5,078 nucleotides of DNA. It comes from Oscillospiraceae bacterium. Its GTDB lineage: Bacteria; Bacillota; Clostridia; Oscillospirales; Ruminococcaceae. A model generated the notes under the pieces. The model was not told where the DNA came from, did no database searches, and saw only the letters and a list, made by a program, of their open reading frames with translations. How positions within the stretch are numbered: the first letter of the stretch is position 1; every line of letters starts with the position of its first letter. The stretch lies in assembly GCA_031281115.1 (NCBI GenBank), contig JAITFV010000322.1:1-5078 (forward strand). The letters are read 5' to 3'. The translations under genes were made by a program, and so were the position numbers. Below, piece by piece: positions 1 to 4,965 of the stretch.

Positions 1-69
1 TAATACAGAAGAATCGGCGGTGAAACCAATCCCGCCGAGGTTGATATAATTGATTTTAATTTTAGTCAT
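1..69 (-). CDS. Unidentified protein, N-terminal 23 codons (runs off left edge)
   Basis: The ATG at 69-67 lies inside the end of the AAA+ ATPase gene, and the ATGACTAA overlap is typical of translational coupling. A good ribosome binding site (AAGGAAGGA, complement of 78-86) sits 8 nt upstream. The frame stays open to the window edge and begins MTKIKINYINLGGIGF, continuing to ...SSVL. I do not recognise the family. The alternating polar and hydrophobic residues suggest an opening beta strand, but that is only inference. Its tight coupling to the ATPase implies the two proteins are made together, so it may be a partner, adaptor or substrate. The rest of the gene lies outside the window. Confidence 0.7.
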   Translation of the reverse strand, partial: MTKIKINYINLGGIGFTADSSVL

Positions 70-1117
70 AATCTTGTCCTTCCTTTGCTATCGCGGTTTT
101 AACCGCCTTTTTCTTCACGGCGGCAAAACCGTTTTTGCTGTCGAAAAGAAGATGTATGTTATCTCCCGCGCTAAGTTCGCCAAGTATAATTTTATCTGCC
201 AACAAGTCCTCGACCTGCCTTGATATTGTACGACGCAATTCACGGGCACCATAATTTTCACTATAACCGAGTTTTACAAGCTCTGTTATTGCAGTTTTAT
301 CAAAATCAATTTTAATCCCGATTCTCTGCGCCTTGCTTTTGATTTTCTTAAGCATGATTTTGCAGATTTGATTCACATCTTTTTCGATGAGTTTATTGAA
401 CATAATTATTTCGTCAATACGATTCAAAAACTCCGGTCTAAATTCTAATTTCAAAGCTTTTTCGATTTTATCCCGCGTGTATTCTTCAACGTTGTTTGTT
501 TTTGAAAAGCCCATCATTTTTTCGCCGGAAGATATTTCACGGGCACCTACGTTAGATGTGAGTATAATCAGCATATCGTTGAAATGTACTACCTCACCTT
601 GCGATGAAGTTAAAATACCGTCTTCGAGAATTTGCAACAACATTGACCGCACTTCATCGGCAGATTTCTCGATTTCGTCAAAGCATAATACTGCCTTGGG
701 GTTCTCTTTAACTAAATTTGTGAGTATTCCACCGTTTTCGTAGCCTAAAAAGCCGGGAGCGGCACCTGTTAGCCGAGAAGTATCCCAACGCGTCGAATAC
801 TCGGACATATCCAATTTGAGCAATTTACGCTCATCGCCGAACAGTATTTCGGCTAACGCACGGCACATCTCAGTTTTGCCAGTACCAGTCGTACCCGCGA
901 ACAGGAAACACCCGATTGGGCGATTAGGGTCTTTGAAACCGGCTTTATTCCGGCGAATGGCTTTACAGACGGCAGATATAGCTTCATCTTGACCTATAAT
1001 CCTCTCTTTTAATCTGTCTTCCATGTTGAGCAGATGCTCTTTTTCTTTGGCGGATAACGTGTTTCCCGGAACTATAAAATCCGGGTTAAAGAAAGCCTCG
1101 TCGTTTAGTTTTTTCAT
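62..1117 (-). CDS. Single-domain ClpA/B/C-type AAA+ ATPase (unfoldase-like)
   Basis: The product is a predicted cytoplasmic ATPase of the Clp/Hsp100 class, which threads proteins through a hexamer pore. The 351 residues equal only the second ATPase module of ClpB/ClpC plus its small C-terminal domain; there is no N-domain, first AAA module or middle domain. From the chosen start it shows Walker A GTTGTGKT (75-82), aromatic pore loop GFLG (122-125), Walker B with D147/E148, sensor-1 N189, arginine finger R233 in FRPEFLNR, and sensor-2 GAR (291-293). MGF at 202-204 sits where ClpC has its ClpP-contact tripeptide. The tail is lysine-rich. I chose the ATG at 1117 because AAGGAG (1132-1127) lies 9 nt upstream. 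The frame stays open to an ATG at 1201, which would overlap the upstream gene and add 28 unremarkable residues. It lies 61 nt after the DUF6273-type gene and overlaps the next gene. Confidence 0.9.
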   Translation of the reverse strand: MKKLNDEAFFNPDFIVPGNTLSAKEKEHLLNMEDRLKERIIGQDEAISAVCKAIRRNKAGFKDPNRPIGCFLFAGTTGTGKTEMCRALAEILFGDERKLLKLDMSEYSTRWDTSRLTGAAPGFLGYENGGILTNLVKENPKAVLCFDEIEKSADEVRSMLLQILEDGILTSSQGEVVHFNDMLIILTSNVGAREISSGEKMMGFSKTNNVEEYTRDKIEKALKLEFRPEFLNRIDEIIMFNKLIEKDVNQICKIMLKKIKSKAQRIGIKIDFDKTAITELVKLGYSENYGARELRRTISRQVEDLLADKIILGELSAGDNIHLLFDSKNGFAAVKKKAVKTAIAKEGQDYD

Positions 1118-1126
1118 TTTTTTATT

Positions 1127-1132
1127 CTCCTT
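1127..1132 (-). promoter_or_regulatory. Ribosome binding site deciding the ATPase start
   Basis: Read on the minus strand this is AAGGAG, 9 nt before the ATG at 1117-1115. The alternative ATGs at 1138 and 1201 have weaker or badly spaced sites: GGAAGA directly against 1138, and GGGGA 11 nt from 1201. The 351-aa start is therefore favoured. Confidence 0.7.
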
Positions 1133-1178
1133 CAACATTCTTCCGGCAATAAATTCCCCGGTTCGGCTTGTATTCGCC

Positions 1179-1535
1179 TTAAGAGTTATTAGGTTGCACA
1201 TTATTCGTCTCGTCCCCTATGTTCAGCCACAAAGCAGGGCGAACGCCGCCAATATTGTCGGCAACTATGTAACCGTCATTATTTACACTGCCGTCTTTAT
1301 TTACGAGTGAAGCTAAATAACTATCCCACCCCGGTGTACGTAGCCACCATTCCCACTGTGTATTTGTTTCAATATGGAACACTTGACCGCTGTAAAAATC
1401 AACATACGAGCCACCTAAATGGACGGCTACTCTGTCATTATCGCCACTAAAATAGTGCAGAACTTCATCATAACTTAGTAAAAATATGTTATCTTGCGTT
1501 TCCGTAAACAAGAACAAACTAAAAGTGATAATCAA
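1179..1535 (-). pseudogene. DUF6273-type C-terminal domain, gene truncated at its 5' end
   Basis: The readable part has the hallmarks of the DUF6273 C-terminal domain common in gut Clostridia. These are DNIFLLSYDEV near residues 15-25, WWLRTPG at 63-69, and GGVRPALWLNI ending near 106, followed by a short polar tail. Such domains normally end longer, often secreted or lectin-like, proteins. Here the frame opens only 4 codons before a TTG at 1535, with no ribosome binding site, after an in-frame stop at 1547-1545. The first dozen residues do not look like the family. On the opposite strand, codons 1506-1580 read as the end of another gene, so the break is near 1505-1512. The gene precedes the AAA+ ATPase by 61 nt and was probably the first or second member of that operon. 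The family assignment comes from motif recall and was not searched. Confidence 0.7.
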
Positions 1536-1580
1536 GGCTTTATTTCAAAATTTCTTGCGTGGTGGAACGGTACGGAGTAA
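1506..1580 (+). pseudogene. 3' remnant of an unidentified plus-strand gene
   Basis: Twenty-four codons read KQEQTKSDNQG then FISKFLAWWNGTE and stop at TAA 1578-1580. A charged linker followed by an aromatic amphipathic end looks like a real protein C-terminus. An intrinsic terminator 40 nt downstream on the same strand supports this. To the left the frame runs antisense into the DUF6273-type gene, so the 5' part is missing and the join lies near 1505. I cannot name the parent protein. Over so short a stretch, a chance open frame remains possible. Confidence 0.45.
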
Positions 1581-1585
1581 CTTAT

Positions 1586-1595
1586 TACAAGTGTA
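1586..1595. promoter_or_regulatory. Possible BlaI/MecI-type operator (TACA-N2-TGTA)
   Basis: The sequence TACAAGTGTA, within ATTACAAGTGTAGA, matches the dyad bound by BlaI/MecI-family repressors. It lies just after the stop of the gene remnant and before a terminator, with no gene placed to be controlled by it. It may be a relic or a chance match. Confidence 0.2.
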
Positions 1596-1620
1596 GACTT
1601 TCAATTTTTTTTGCAATTAA

Positions 1621-1658
1621 GGGCTTGCCTATGTTGCGACATAGGCAAGCCCTCTTTT
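1621..1658 (+). terminator. Intrinsic terminator
   Basis: A perfect 13-bp stem pairs GGGCTTGCCTATG (1621-1633) with CATAGGCAAGCCC (1640-1652) around the 6-nt loop TTGCGA. TCTTTT follows and the DNA stays T-rich. The U-tract polarity fits plus-strand transcription, matching the gene remnant that stops at 1580. Read the other way the tail is TTAATTGC, a poor terminator. Confidence 0.85.
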
Positions 1659-1677
1659 AATTATAATTTTTGGTGCG

Positions 1678-1745
1678 TTGTCAAGGTCGGGTAGTATTTT
1701 TATTTCTTGTATTTGGAAATAAAAATCTCCCCCTACCCATGACAA
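1678..1745. repeat. Long imperfect inverted repeat upstream of tnpW
   Basis: Three nested arms pair across a 9-nt loop: TTGTCA (1678-1683) with TGACAA (1740-1745), GGGTAG (1689-1694) with CTACCC (1733-1738), and ATTTTTATTTC (1696-1706) with GAAATAAAAAT (1716-1726). That gives 23 paired bases plus small internal loops. It has no U-tract typical of a terminator. It sits between a terminator and tnpW, so it could be a recombinase or accessory-protein site, a transfer-origin-like hairpin, or a leader structure. The remaining DNA to 1836 is AT-rich, and I see no clear promoter in it. Confidence 0.7.
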
Positions 1746-1836
1746 GGAAAACAAGAAAAAACTTGATTTTAACTAATAAAGTACAAGCCCTACCGCATAT
1801 TGTTGTATATACAGCTTATCCGAAAGGGCGCGAACG

Positions 1837-2010
1837 ATGAATAATGAAATCACCACAACAAAACACATTATTGACGGCGTGACATATACCGTCACAGCTT
1901 CACCGAGCGAAAACACTACAGAAACCCTGCACCGTAAAATTGAAAAGTTGCTTTTGCGGGATATGCACCACGAAAGCGAATACATAAATAAAACCGAGCA
2001 AGATAATTGA
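1837..2010 (+). CDS. tnpW: Transposon-encoded TnpW-family small protein
   Basis: A 57-residue protein that starts MNNEITTTKHIIDGVTYTV. It then carries the TASPSENTTETLHRKIEKLL block followed by LLRDMHHE, recognisable as the TnpW family named after Tn4451-type clostridial transposons. Its role is not established. It is soluble and highly charged, with no membrane segment or known DNA-binding motif. TnpW genes commonly sit directly before a large serine recombinase gene, as here, where the recombinase starts 101 nt downstream on the same strand. The ATG at 1837 has a fair ribosome binding site (GAAAGGG at 1822-1828), 8 nt upstream. No convincing promoter is visible; the inverted repeat at 1678-1745 lies about 90 nt upstream. 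Confidence 0.85.
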   Translation: MNNEITTTKHIIDGVTYTVTASPSENTTETLHRKIEKLLLRDMHHESEYINKTEQDN

Positions 2011-2020
2011 CCTCTTTAAG

Positions 2021-2062
2021 CAAACAAGATATATTTGCGCTTGACACAAATATCTTTGTTTG
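2021..2062. promoter_or_regulatory. Inverted repeat with embedded TTGACA before the recombinase
   Basis: CAAACAAGATATATTTG (2021-2037) and CAAATATCTTTGTTTG (2047-2062) form an imperfect dyad with two one-base bulges. The spacer and right-arm boundary contain a consensus -35 hexamer, TTGACA (2041-2046). No good -10 lies 16-18 nt downstream; the nearest, GATTAA at 2066, is weak. It could be an operator over the recombinase promoter or a leader hairpin. Confidence 0.4.
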
Positions 2063-2092
2063 TCCGATTAAAAAGCGAGCAATCACGCATTG

Positions 2093-2101
2093 AAAGGGAG
2101 G
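2093..2101 (+). promoter_or_regulatory. Ribosome binding site supporting the TTG start
   Basis: AAAGGGAGG ends 10 nt before the TTG at 2112-2114. No in-frame ATG exists near the catalytic N-terminus, so this strong site fixes the non-ATG start. Confidence 0.75.
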
Positions 2102-2111
2102 TCTTTAATAA

Positions 2112-3800
2112 TTGAAACAAGAGAAAATAACCGCGCTTTACTGCCGTTTAAGTCAAGAAGATTTGCAAGCGATGGACAGTTCGCTCCAAGGAGAATCGGG
2201 CAGTATTCAAAATCAAAAATTGATTTTACAGAAATACGCCGATGAACACTGCTTTTTTAACACTCGATTTTTTATTGATGACGGCATATCGGGTGTCAGC
2301 TTCGAGCGCGAGGGTTTACAGGCAATGCTCCGCGAGGTTGAAGCGGGGAACGTAGCAACGGTAATAACAAAGGATTTAAGCCGTTTAGGAAGAAATTATC
2401 TTAAAACCGGTGAACTCATAGAGATTATTTTTCCCGAATATGAAGTACGCTACATAGCCATAAATGACGGCGTAGACACAGCGCGGGAAGATAACGAGTT
2501 TACACCGCTTCGTAACTGGTTTAATGAATTTTACGCGAGAGATACCAGTAAGAAAATCCGCGCCGTTAAGCAAGCCAAAGCGCAAAAGGGCGAGCGTGTA
2601 AACGGTGAATGTCCTTACGGTTACATCATCGACTCAAGCGACAAAAATCATCTGTTGATTGACCCCGAAACCGCGCCAAATGTGCGAAAGATTTTTGAAC
2701 TTTATACAAAAGGTTTAAGAATGTGCGAAATTCAAAAATGGCTTTCAGATAATGAGGTTTTAACGGCAGGTGCGCTTCGTTATCAGCGCACAGGGTTAGA
2801 GCGTTATAAAAATGGTGCTTCTGTGCCTTATACATGGGCTGACAGAACGATTTACGACATTTTGACGCGCCAAGAATATTTGGGGCATACTGTCACAAAT
2901 AAAACCTATAAAGTGTCTTACAAGTCTAAAAAAACCAAGAAGAACCCCGAAGAAAAACGCTATTTTTTTCCCAACACTCACGAAGCTATTGTTGATGAAG
3001 CGACTTTTGAACTGGCTCAAAAGCGTGTTGCGACCCGCAACAGACCTAATGCGGTTGACGAAATCGACATATTCTCCGGTTTATTATTTTGCGCTGATTG
3101 TAATAAAAAAATGGGGTTGCAGAGGGGCGCGAAAACATTACCGAGAAAACACGCTTATTTATGTTCCGCTTATCGCAACAGAGCGAGAATGGGTAGTGTT
3201 TGCACTACTCATTACATCAGAAAATCTGTCATTCTTGACCTTGTATTAGCGGATTTACGGCGGGTACTAACTTATGTCAAAGAACATGAGCAAAAGTTTA
3301 TTGCCACCATTAATGAATACGGAGAAAAGGAAACACGGCAAGTATTAACGCAAAGCCGCAGGGAACTTGACAAAGCATGGGTGAGAATTAACGAACTTGA
3401 CACCATTTTCCGCAAACTGTATGAAGATAACGCTTTAGGGAAATTGTCAGACCAACAATTTACTACCCTTGCGACTAACTACGAGGAAGAAAAAAACACC
3501 CTCACGAAGCGGGCGGTTATATTAGAAAACGAATTGACCACCGTCAGTGAGAGAAAAGCCGACACCAAGCGTTTTATCCAGTTAGTGGGTAAGTACAGCG
3601 ATATTCAAGAATTGGATTATGAAATTCTGCATGAATTTATTGACCGTATTTTAATTCATGAATTAGACCGAGAAGCTAAAACTCGCAAAATTGAGATTTT
3701 TTACAGCTTTGTCGGGCAAGTGAACAGCGGGGATAAGCCTACAGAAGATGTTACGCGACTTCGCAAGGAAATGATTGATGTTAAGAGTTACGTTATATGA
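2112..3800 (+). CDS. Large serine recombinase, TndX/TnpX-like
   Basis: It catalyses excision and integration of a mobile element through a covalent serine-DNA intermediate. The 562 residues resemble TndX of Tn5397 in size and are shorter than TnpX of Tn4451. The resolvase domain (about 6-150) has YCRLS with nucleophile S14 and R12, then DDGISG (56-61) and SRLGRN with R91/R94. A central recombinase domain (about 165-305) follows. A zinc ribbon has Cys 327, 330, 351 and 364, and a coiled coil spans about 411-480. The C-terminal YEILHEFIDRI...IEIFYSFVG region is DUF4368-like. All catalytic residues are present, so it should be active. It starts at TTG with a strong ribosome binding site, likely limiting expression. 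It follows tnpW by 101 nt. Foreign DNA begins about 6-9 nt after the stop, placing it at the element's right end. Confidence 0.93.
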   Translation: MKQEKITALYCRLSQEDLQAMDSSLQGESGSIQNQKLILQKYADEHCFFNTRFFIDDGISGVSFEREGLQAMLREVEAGNVATVITKDLSRLGRNYLKTGELIEIIFPEYEVRYIAINDGVDTAREDNEFTPLRNWFNEFYARDTSKKIRAVKQAKAQKGERVNGECPYGYIIDSSDKNHLLIDPETAPNVRKIFELYTKGLRMCEIQKWLSDNEVLTAGALRYQRTGLERYKNGASVPYTWADRTIYDILTRQEYLGHTVTNKTYKVSYKSKKTKKNPEEKRYFFPNTHEAIVDEATFELAQKRVATRNRPNAVDEIDIFSGLLFCADCNKKMGLQRGAKTLPRKHAYLCSAYRNRARMGSVCTTHYIRKSVILDLVLADLRRVLTYVKEHEQKFIATINEYGEKETRQVLTQSRRELDKAWVRINELDTIFRKLYEDNALGKLSDQQFTTLATNYEEEKNTLTKRAVILENELTTVSERKADTKRFIQLVGKYSDIQELDYEILHEFIDRILIHELDREAKTRKIEIFYSFVGQVNSGDKPTEDVTRLRKEMIDVKSYVI

Positions 3801-3808
3801 GGTCAGAT

Positions 3809-4080
3809 AAATTAACACCCGAAAAACCGTCATCTACTCGCTCGGAGCAGACACGGATTTCGGGCTTCGATTTAACATATTCGGTTAAAAGGGCTTTCTG
3901 CCCTGTAATGCTTTCACTTTCGGCTCTTTGATTATCGCCGTCCTCTTTTGACAAGCGAAGATAGAGAGCTGCGTTCCAAATTTGCGGCGAGTTGCCGCTG
4001 ACAATACCGCCAGCCCGTGAATTGAAAGAATTTTTGTGTAAACCGGCTGACGGGGTTTTAGCATTTAAATAGTTTTTCAT
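3809..4080 (-). pseudogene. Second serine recombinase, N-terminal fragment cut at the element junction
   Basis: Ninety codons remain of another large serine recombinase. A 34-residue leader precedes WNAALYLRLSKEDG, with catalytic S44 and R42. The ESESITGQKALL block follows, then DDGFSGVN (83-90). Family members continue F-[DE]-R-P, but here codon 91 is TTA and the frame reads LSDLI and stops at 3793, inside the other recombinase gene. All of the rest is absent: the SRLGR active-site helix, the zinc ribbon and the C-terminal domain. It is therefore inactive unless the missing part lies elsewhere. It starts at ATG 4080 with AGGAG (4093-4089) 8 nt upstream. The leader peptide and sequence differ from the complete recombinase, so this is not a duplicate but a different element's enzyme. 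Confidence 0.85.
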
Positions 4081-4091
4081 AGAGCAAACTC

Positions 4092-4133
4092 CTAATTATT
4101 TAATTAGCTTTGTCTTTACAAAGTAAAGACGAA
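4092..4133 (-). promoter_or_regulatory. Leader dyads in front of the truncated recombinase
   Basis: There are two back-to-back dyads. TTTGTCTTTAC (4109-4119) pairs with GTAAAGACGAA (4123-4133) over an AAA loop, with one wobble pair. CTAATTA (4092-4098) and TAATTAG (4101-4107) form a palindrome with a 2-nt spacer that touches the ribosome binding site. Together they could be an operator or translation-masking leader. Confidence 0.5.
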
Positions 4134-4173
4134 AACCAATAAACAATTAAGGTTCGTTCTTAGTCCTGCACTT

Positions 4174-4182
4174 AGTATATCA
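4174..4182 (-). promoter_or_regulatory. Extended -10 promoter for the truncated recombinase
   Basis: On the minus strand TGATATACT fits an extended -10 (TG-N-TATACT). No good -35 is seen, which extended -10 promoters tolerate. Transcription would start about 85 nt before the ATG at 4080 and include both leader dyads. Confidence 0.4.
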
Positions 4183-4241
4183 CATAAATCTGTGCGCGTC
4201 CGGTATTATTGATTGGTTTTATTAAATTTTTAAGCAATTCT

Positions 4242-4496
4242 TTAAATCCGCAGCAGAAAGTTCTCCATTATATCATCTATAGTATCTTCTGTTTTGCCGT
4301 GGCTGATTTTTACAACTGTATTTCCGCACCTGAAGCAATAGGGATTCTTTATTTTTTTAATATAATCACGCAAGCGTTCATCAAGCGGCAGGTCGGAATT
4401 TATTTCAATCTCGCTCATATCAACGAGCTCTGCGGGATTGATAGTACGAACATCAACATTTTTAAGTTTTTCAAAGTCAACATTGTCAAAAATCAT
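4242..4496 (-). CDS. Small element-associated protein, possibly DUF6870-like
   Basis: An 84-residue soluble acidic protein. Its pattern VDVRTINPAELVDMSEIEI, then LPLDERLRDYIKKIKNPYCF, then RCGNTVVKIS, matches small proteins I recall from clostridial integrative elements, provisionally DUF6870. Their function is unknown. Visible features are a pair of cysteines (YCFRCG, near residues 54-57) and a C-terminal TEDTIDDIMENFLLRI helix. AGGAGG lies 8 nt before the ATG at 4496, so it should be well translated. It is 68 nt downstream of a broken gene on the same strand and about 160 nt upstream of the truncated recombinase, so it belongs to the right-hand element. I infer an accessory role, such as regulation of transfer, only from location. 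Confidence 0.7.
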   Translation of the reverse strand: MIFDNVDFEKLKNVDVRTINPAELVDMSEIEINSDLPLDERLRDYIKKIKNPYCFRCGNTVVKISHGKTEDTIDDIMENFLLRI

Positions 4497-4564
4497 CTCT
4501 TTTCCCTCCTGTTTTCGGACAAACCGTCATTATTTTTGTCTGTTCTTCATTTTATTGCACGTTC

Positions 4565-4729
4565 TTAGAAGTTATGATAGTATTCGGGCGGTTTCTTTAA
4601 ATTGAGAAATTTTCGGACAACCGTTATATCAGCCGTAACACGGCAGGCGGGCAGCGTTTCAAGCACCTGCTTATAATCGTTTTTATTATCGCTTTTTAAG
4701 GATAAAAATGATGTGCCGGAACAGGTTTG
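4565..4729 (-). pseudogene. 3' remnant of an unidentified minus-strand gene
   Basis: Fifty-four open codons end at TAA 4567-4565. From about residue 10 they read like genuine protein: SLKSDNKNDYKQVLETLPAC, then RVTADITVVRKFLNLKKPP and EYYHNF. There is no start codon or ribosome binding site, and an in-frame TGA at 4732-4730 cuts it off. The parent gene is therefore missing its 5' part, probably at the junction near 4730-4790. It lies 68 nt upstream of the 84-aa ORF in the same direction, consistent with a former operon. I do not recognise the family. Confidence 0.5.
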
Positions 4730-4739
4730 TCAAAACCTG
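4722..4739. repeat. Perfect 7-bp dyad at a gene junction
   Basis: CAGGTTT (4722-4728) and AAACCTG (4733-4739) are separated by GTCA. The dyad sits exactly where the minus-strand gene remnant ends and just before AT-rich DNA (4741-4790) that separates it from a plus-strand remnant. It could be an operator or a recombination site. Confidence 0.4.
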
Positions 4740-4788
4740 GTATGAGAAAACTACTAAATATATAATCTATTATACCGATAACGTTTAA

Positions 4789-4947
4789 CAAACCATATGT
4801 AACGGATTTTCCACCCACGACCGCGAAGCGCAAGAACAAAACGGAAGCGACTTTTATAAAAATATCGCGTCGCGGAAACGCGAAGAAAAACTTATACAGG
4901 AAGTGGAAAATGCCAAGCGGCAAATGGAAAACACCGCCCCCGAGTAG
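4789..4947 (+). pseudogene. 3' remnant of an unidentified plus-strand gene
   Basis: Fifty-two codons end at TAG 4945-4947. They read FSTHDREAQEQNGSDFYKN, then IASRKREEKLIQEVENAKRQ and MENTAPE. The strongly charged, helical and coiled-coil-like composition is typical of a real protein C-terminus and unlike random DNA. An in-frame TAA lies just before 4789, and there is no start codon or ribosome binding site. The 5' part is therefore missing, probably removed at the AT-rich junction 4740-4790. The stop lies within the hairpin shared with the hicB terminator, so the two genes converge. The family is not recognised. Confidence 0.5.
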
Positions 4948-4959
4948 TCGGGAGCGGTG
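4932..4959 (-). terminator. Intrinsic terminator of the hicB-like gene
   Basis: CACCGC-C-CCCGA (4932-4943) pairs with TCGGG-A-GCGGTG (4948-4959) around GTAG, giving 11 bp with one C-A mismatch. On the minus strand it begins 6 nt after the antitoxin stop and is followed by TGTTTTCC, a short U-tract. It may also end plus-strand transcription of the remnant that stops at 4947. Confidence 0.65.
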
Positions 4960-4965
4960 ATTGAT

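Larger units (their letters stand above)
1678..3808 (+). mobile_element. tnpW-serine recombinase module; right end near 3808
   Basis: tnpW and the recombinase form the terminal module of a TndX/TnpX-type integrative element. The right end is inferred from the flank: reading inwards on the minus strand, a second recombinase is normal up to GFSGVN and then turns into unrelated codons at 3810-3800. A GA dinucleotide, the exchange core used by TndX/TnpX relatives, lies at 3806-3807. The left end is not identified. It may be beyond the window, in which case the left-hand operon would be cargo. The start given is only the inverted repeat before tnpW. Confidence 0.45.

Noticed and set aside
387..743. 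Plus-strand open frame of 118 codons
   Set aside because: It is exactly antisense to the AAA+ core, with low-complexity Ser/Ile-rich composition and no ribosome binding site.
1062..1201. ATPase start at ATG 1201 (379 aa)
   Set aside because: The spacing of its ribosome binding site is poor, it overlaps the upstream gene by 23 nt, and the added 28 residues lack family similarity. The site before 1117 is much better.
1023..1310. Plus-strand open frame of 95 codons
   Set aside because: It is antisense to the ATPase N-terminus and the DUF6273-type C-terminus and is a shadow of those genes.
1773..1985. Minus-strand open frame of 70 codons
   Set aside because: It is antisense to tnpW, whose family match and ribosome binding site are convincing.
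2385..3249. Several open frames of 66-86 codons on both strands
   Set aside because: All lie inside the complete recombinase in other frames and show no family features.
1506..3808. The whole middle block as one simple insertion
   Set aside because: Joining the flanks does not restore the DUF6273-type gene or the second recombinase, and no target duplication is visible.
4209..4568. Plus-strand open frame of 119 codons
   Set aside because: It is antisense to the 84-aa ORF, which has AGGAGG and a recognisable pattern. This frame has neither.
4155..4568. CGTTCTTAG occurring at 4155-4163 and 4560-4568
   Set aside because: Nine-base matches are expected many times by chance in 5 kb, and the flanks do not agree.
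4696..4923. Minus-strand open frame of 75 codons, Phe-rich and membrane-like
   Set aside because: It is antisense to the charged plus-strand remnant. The hydrophobic look comes from the complement of Lys/Glu-rich codons, and there is no ribosome binding site.
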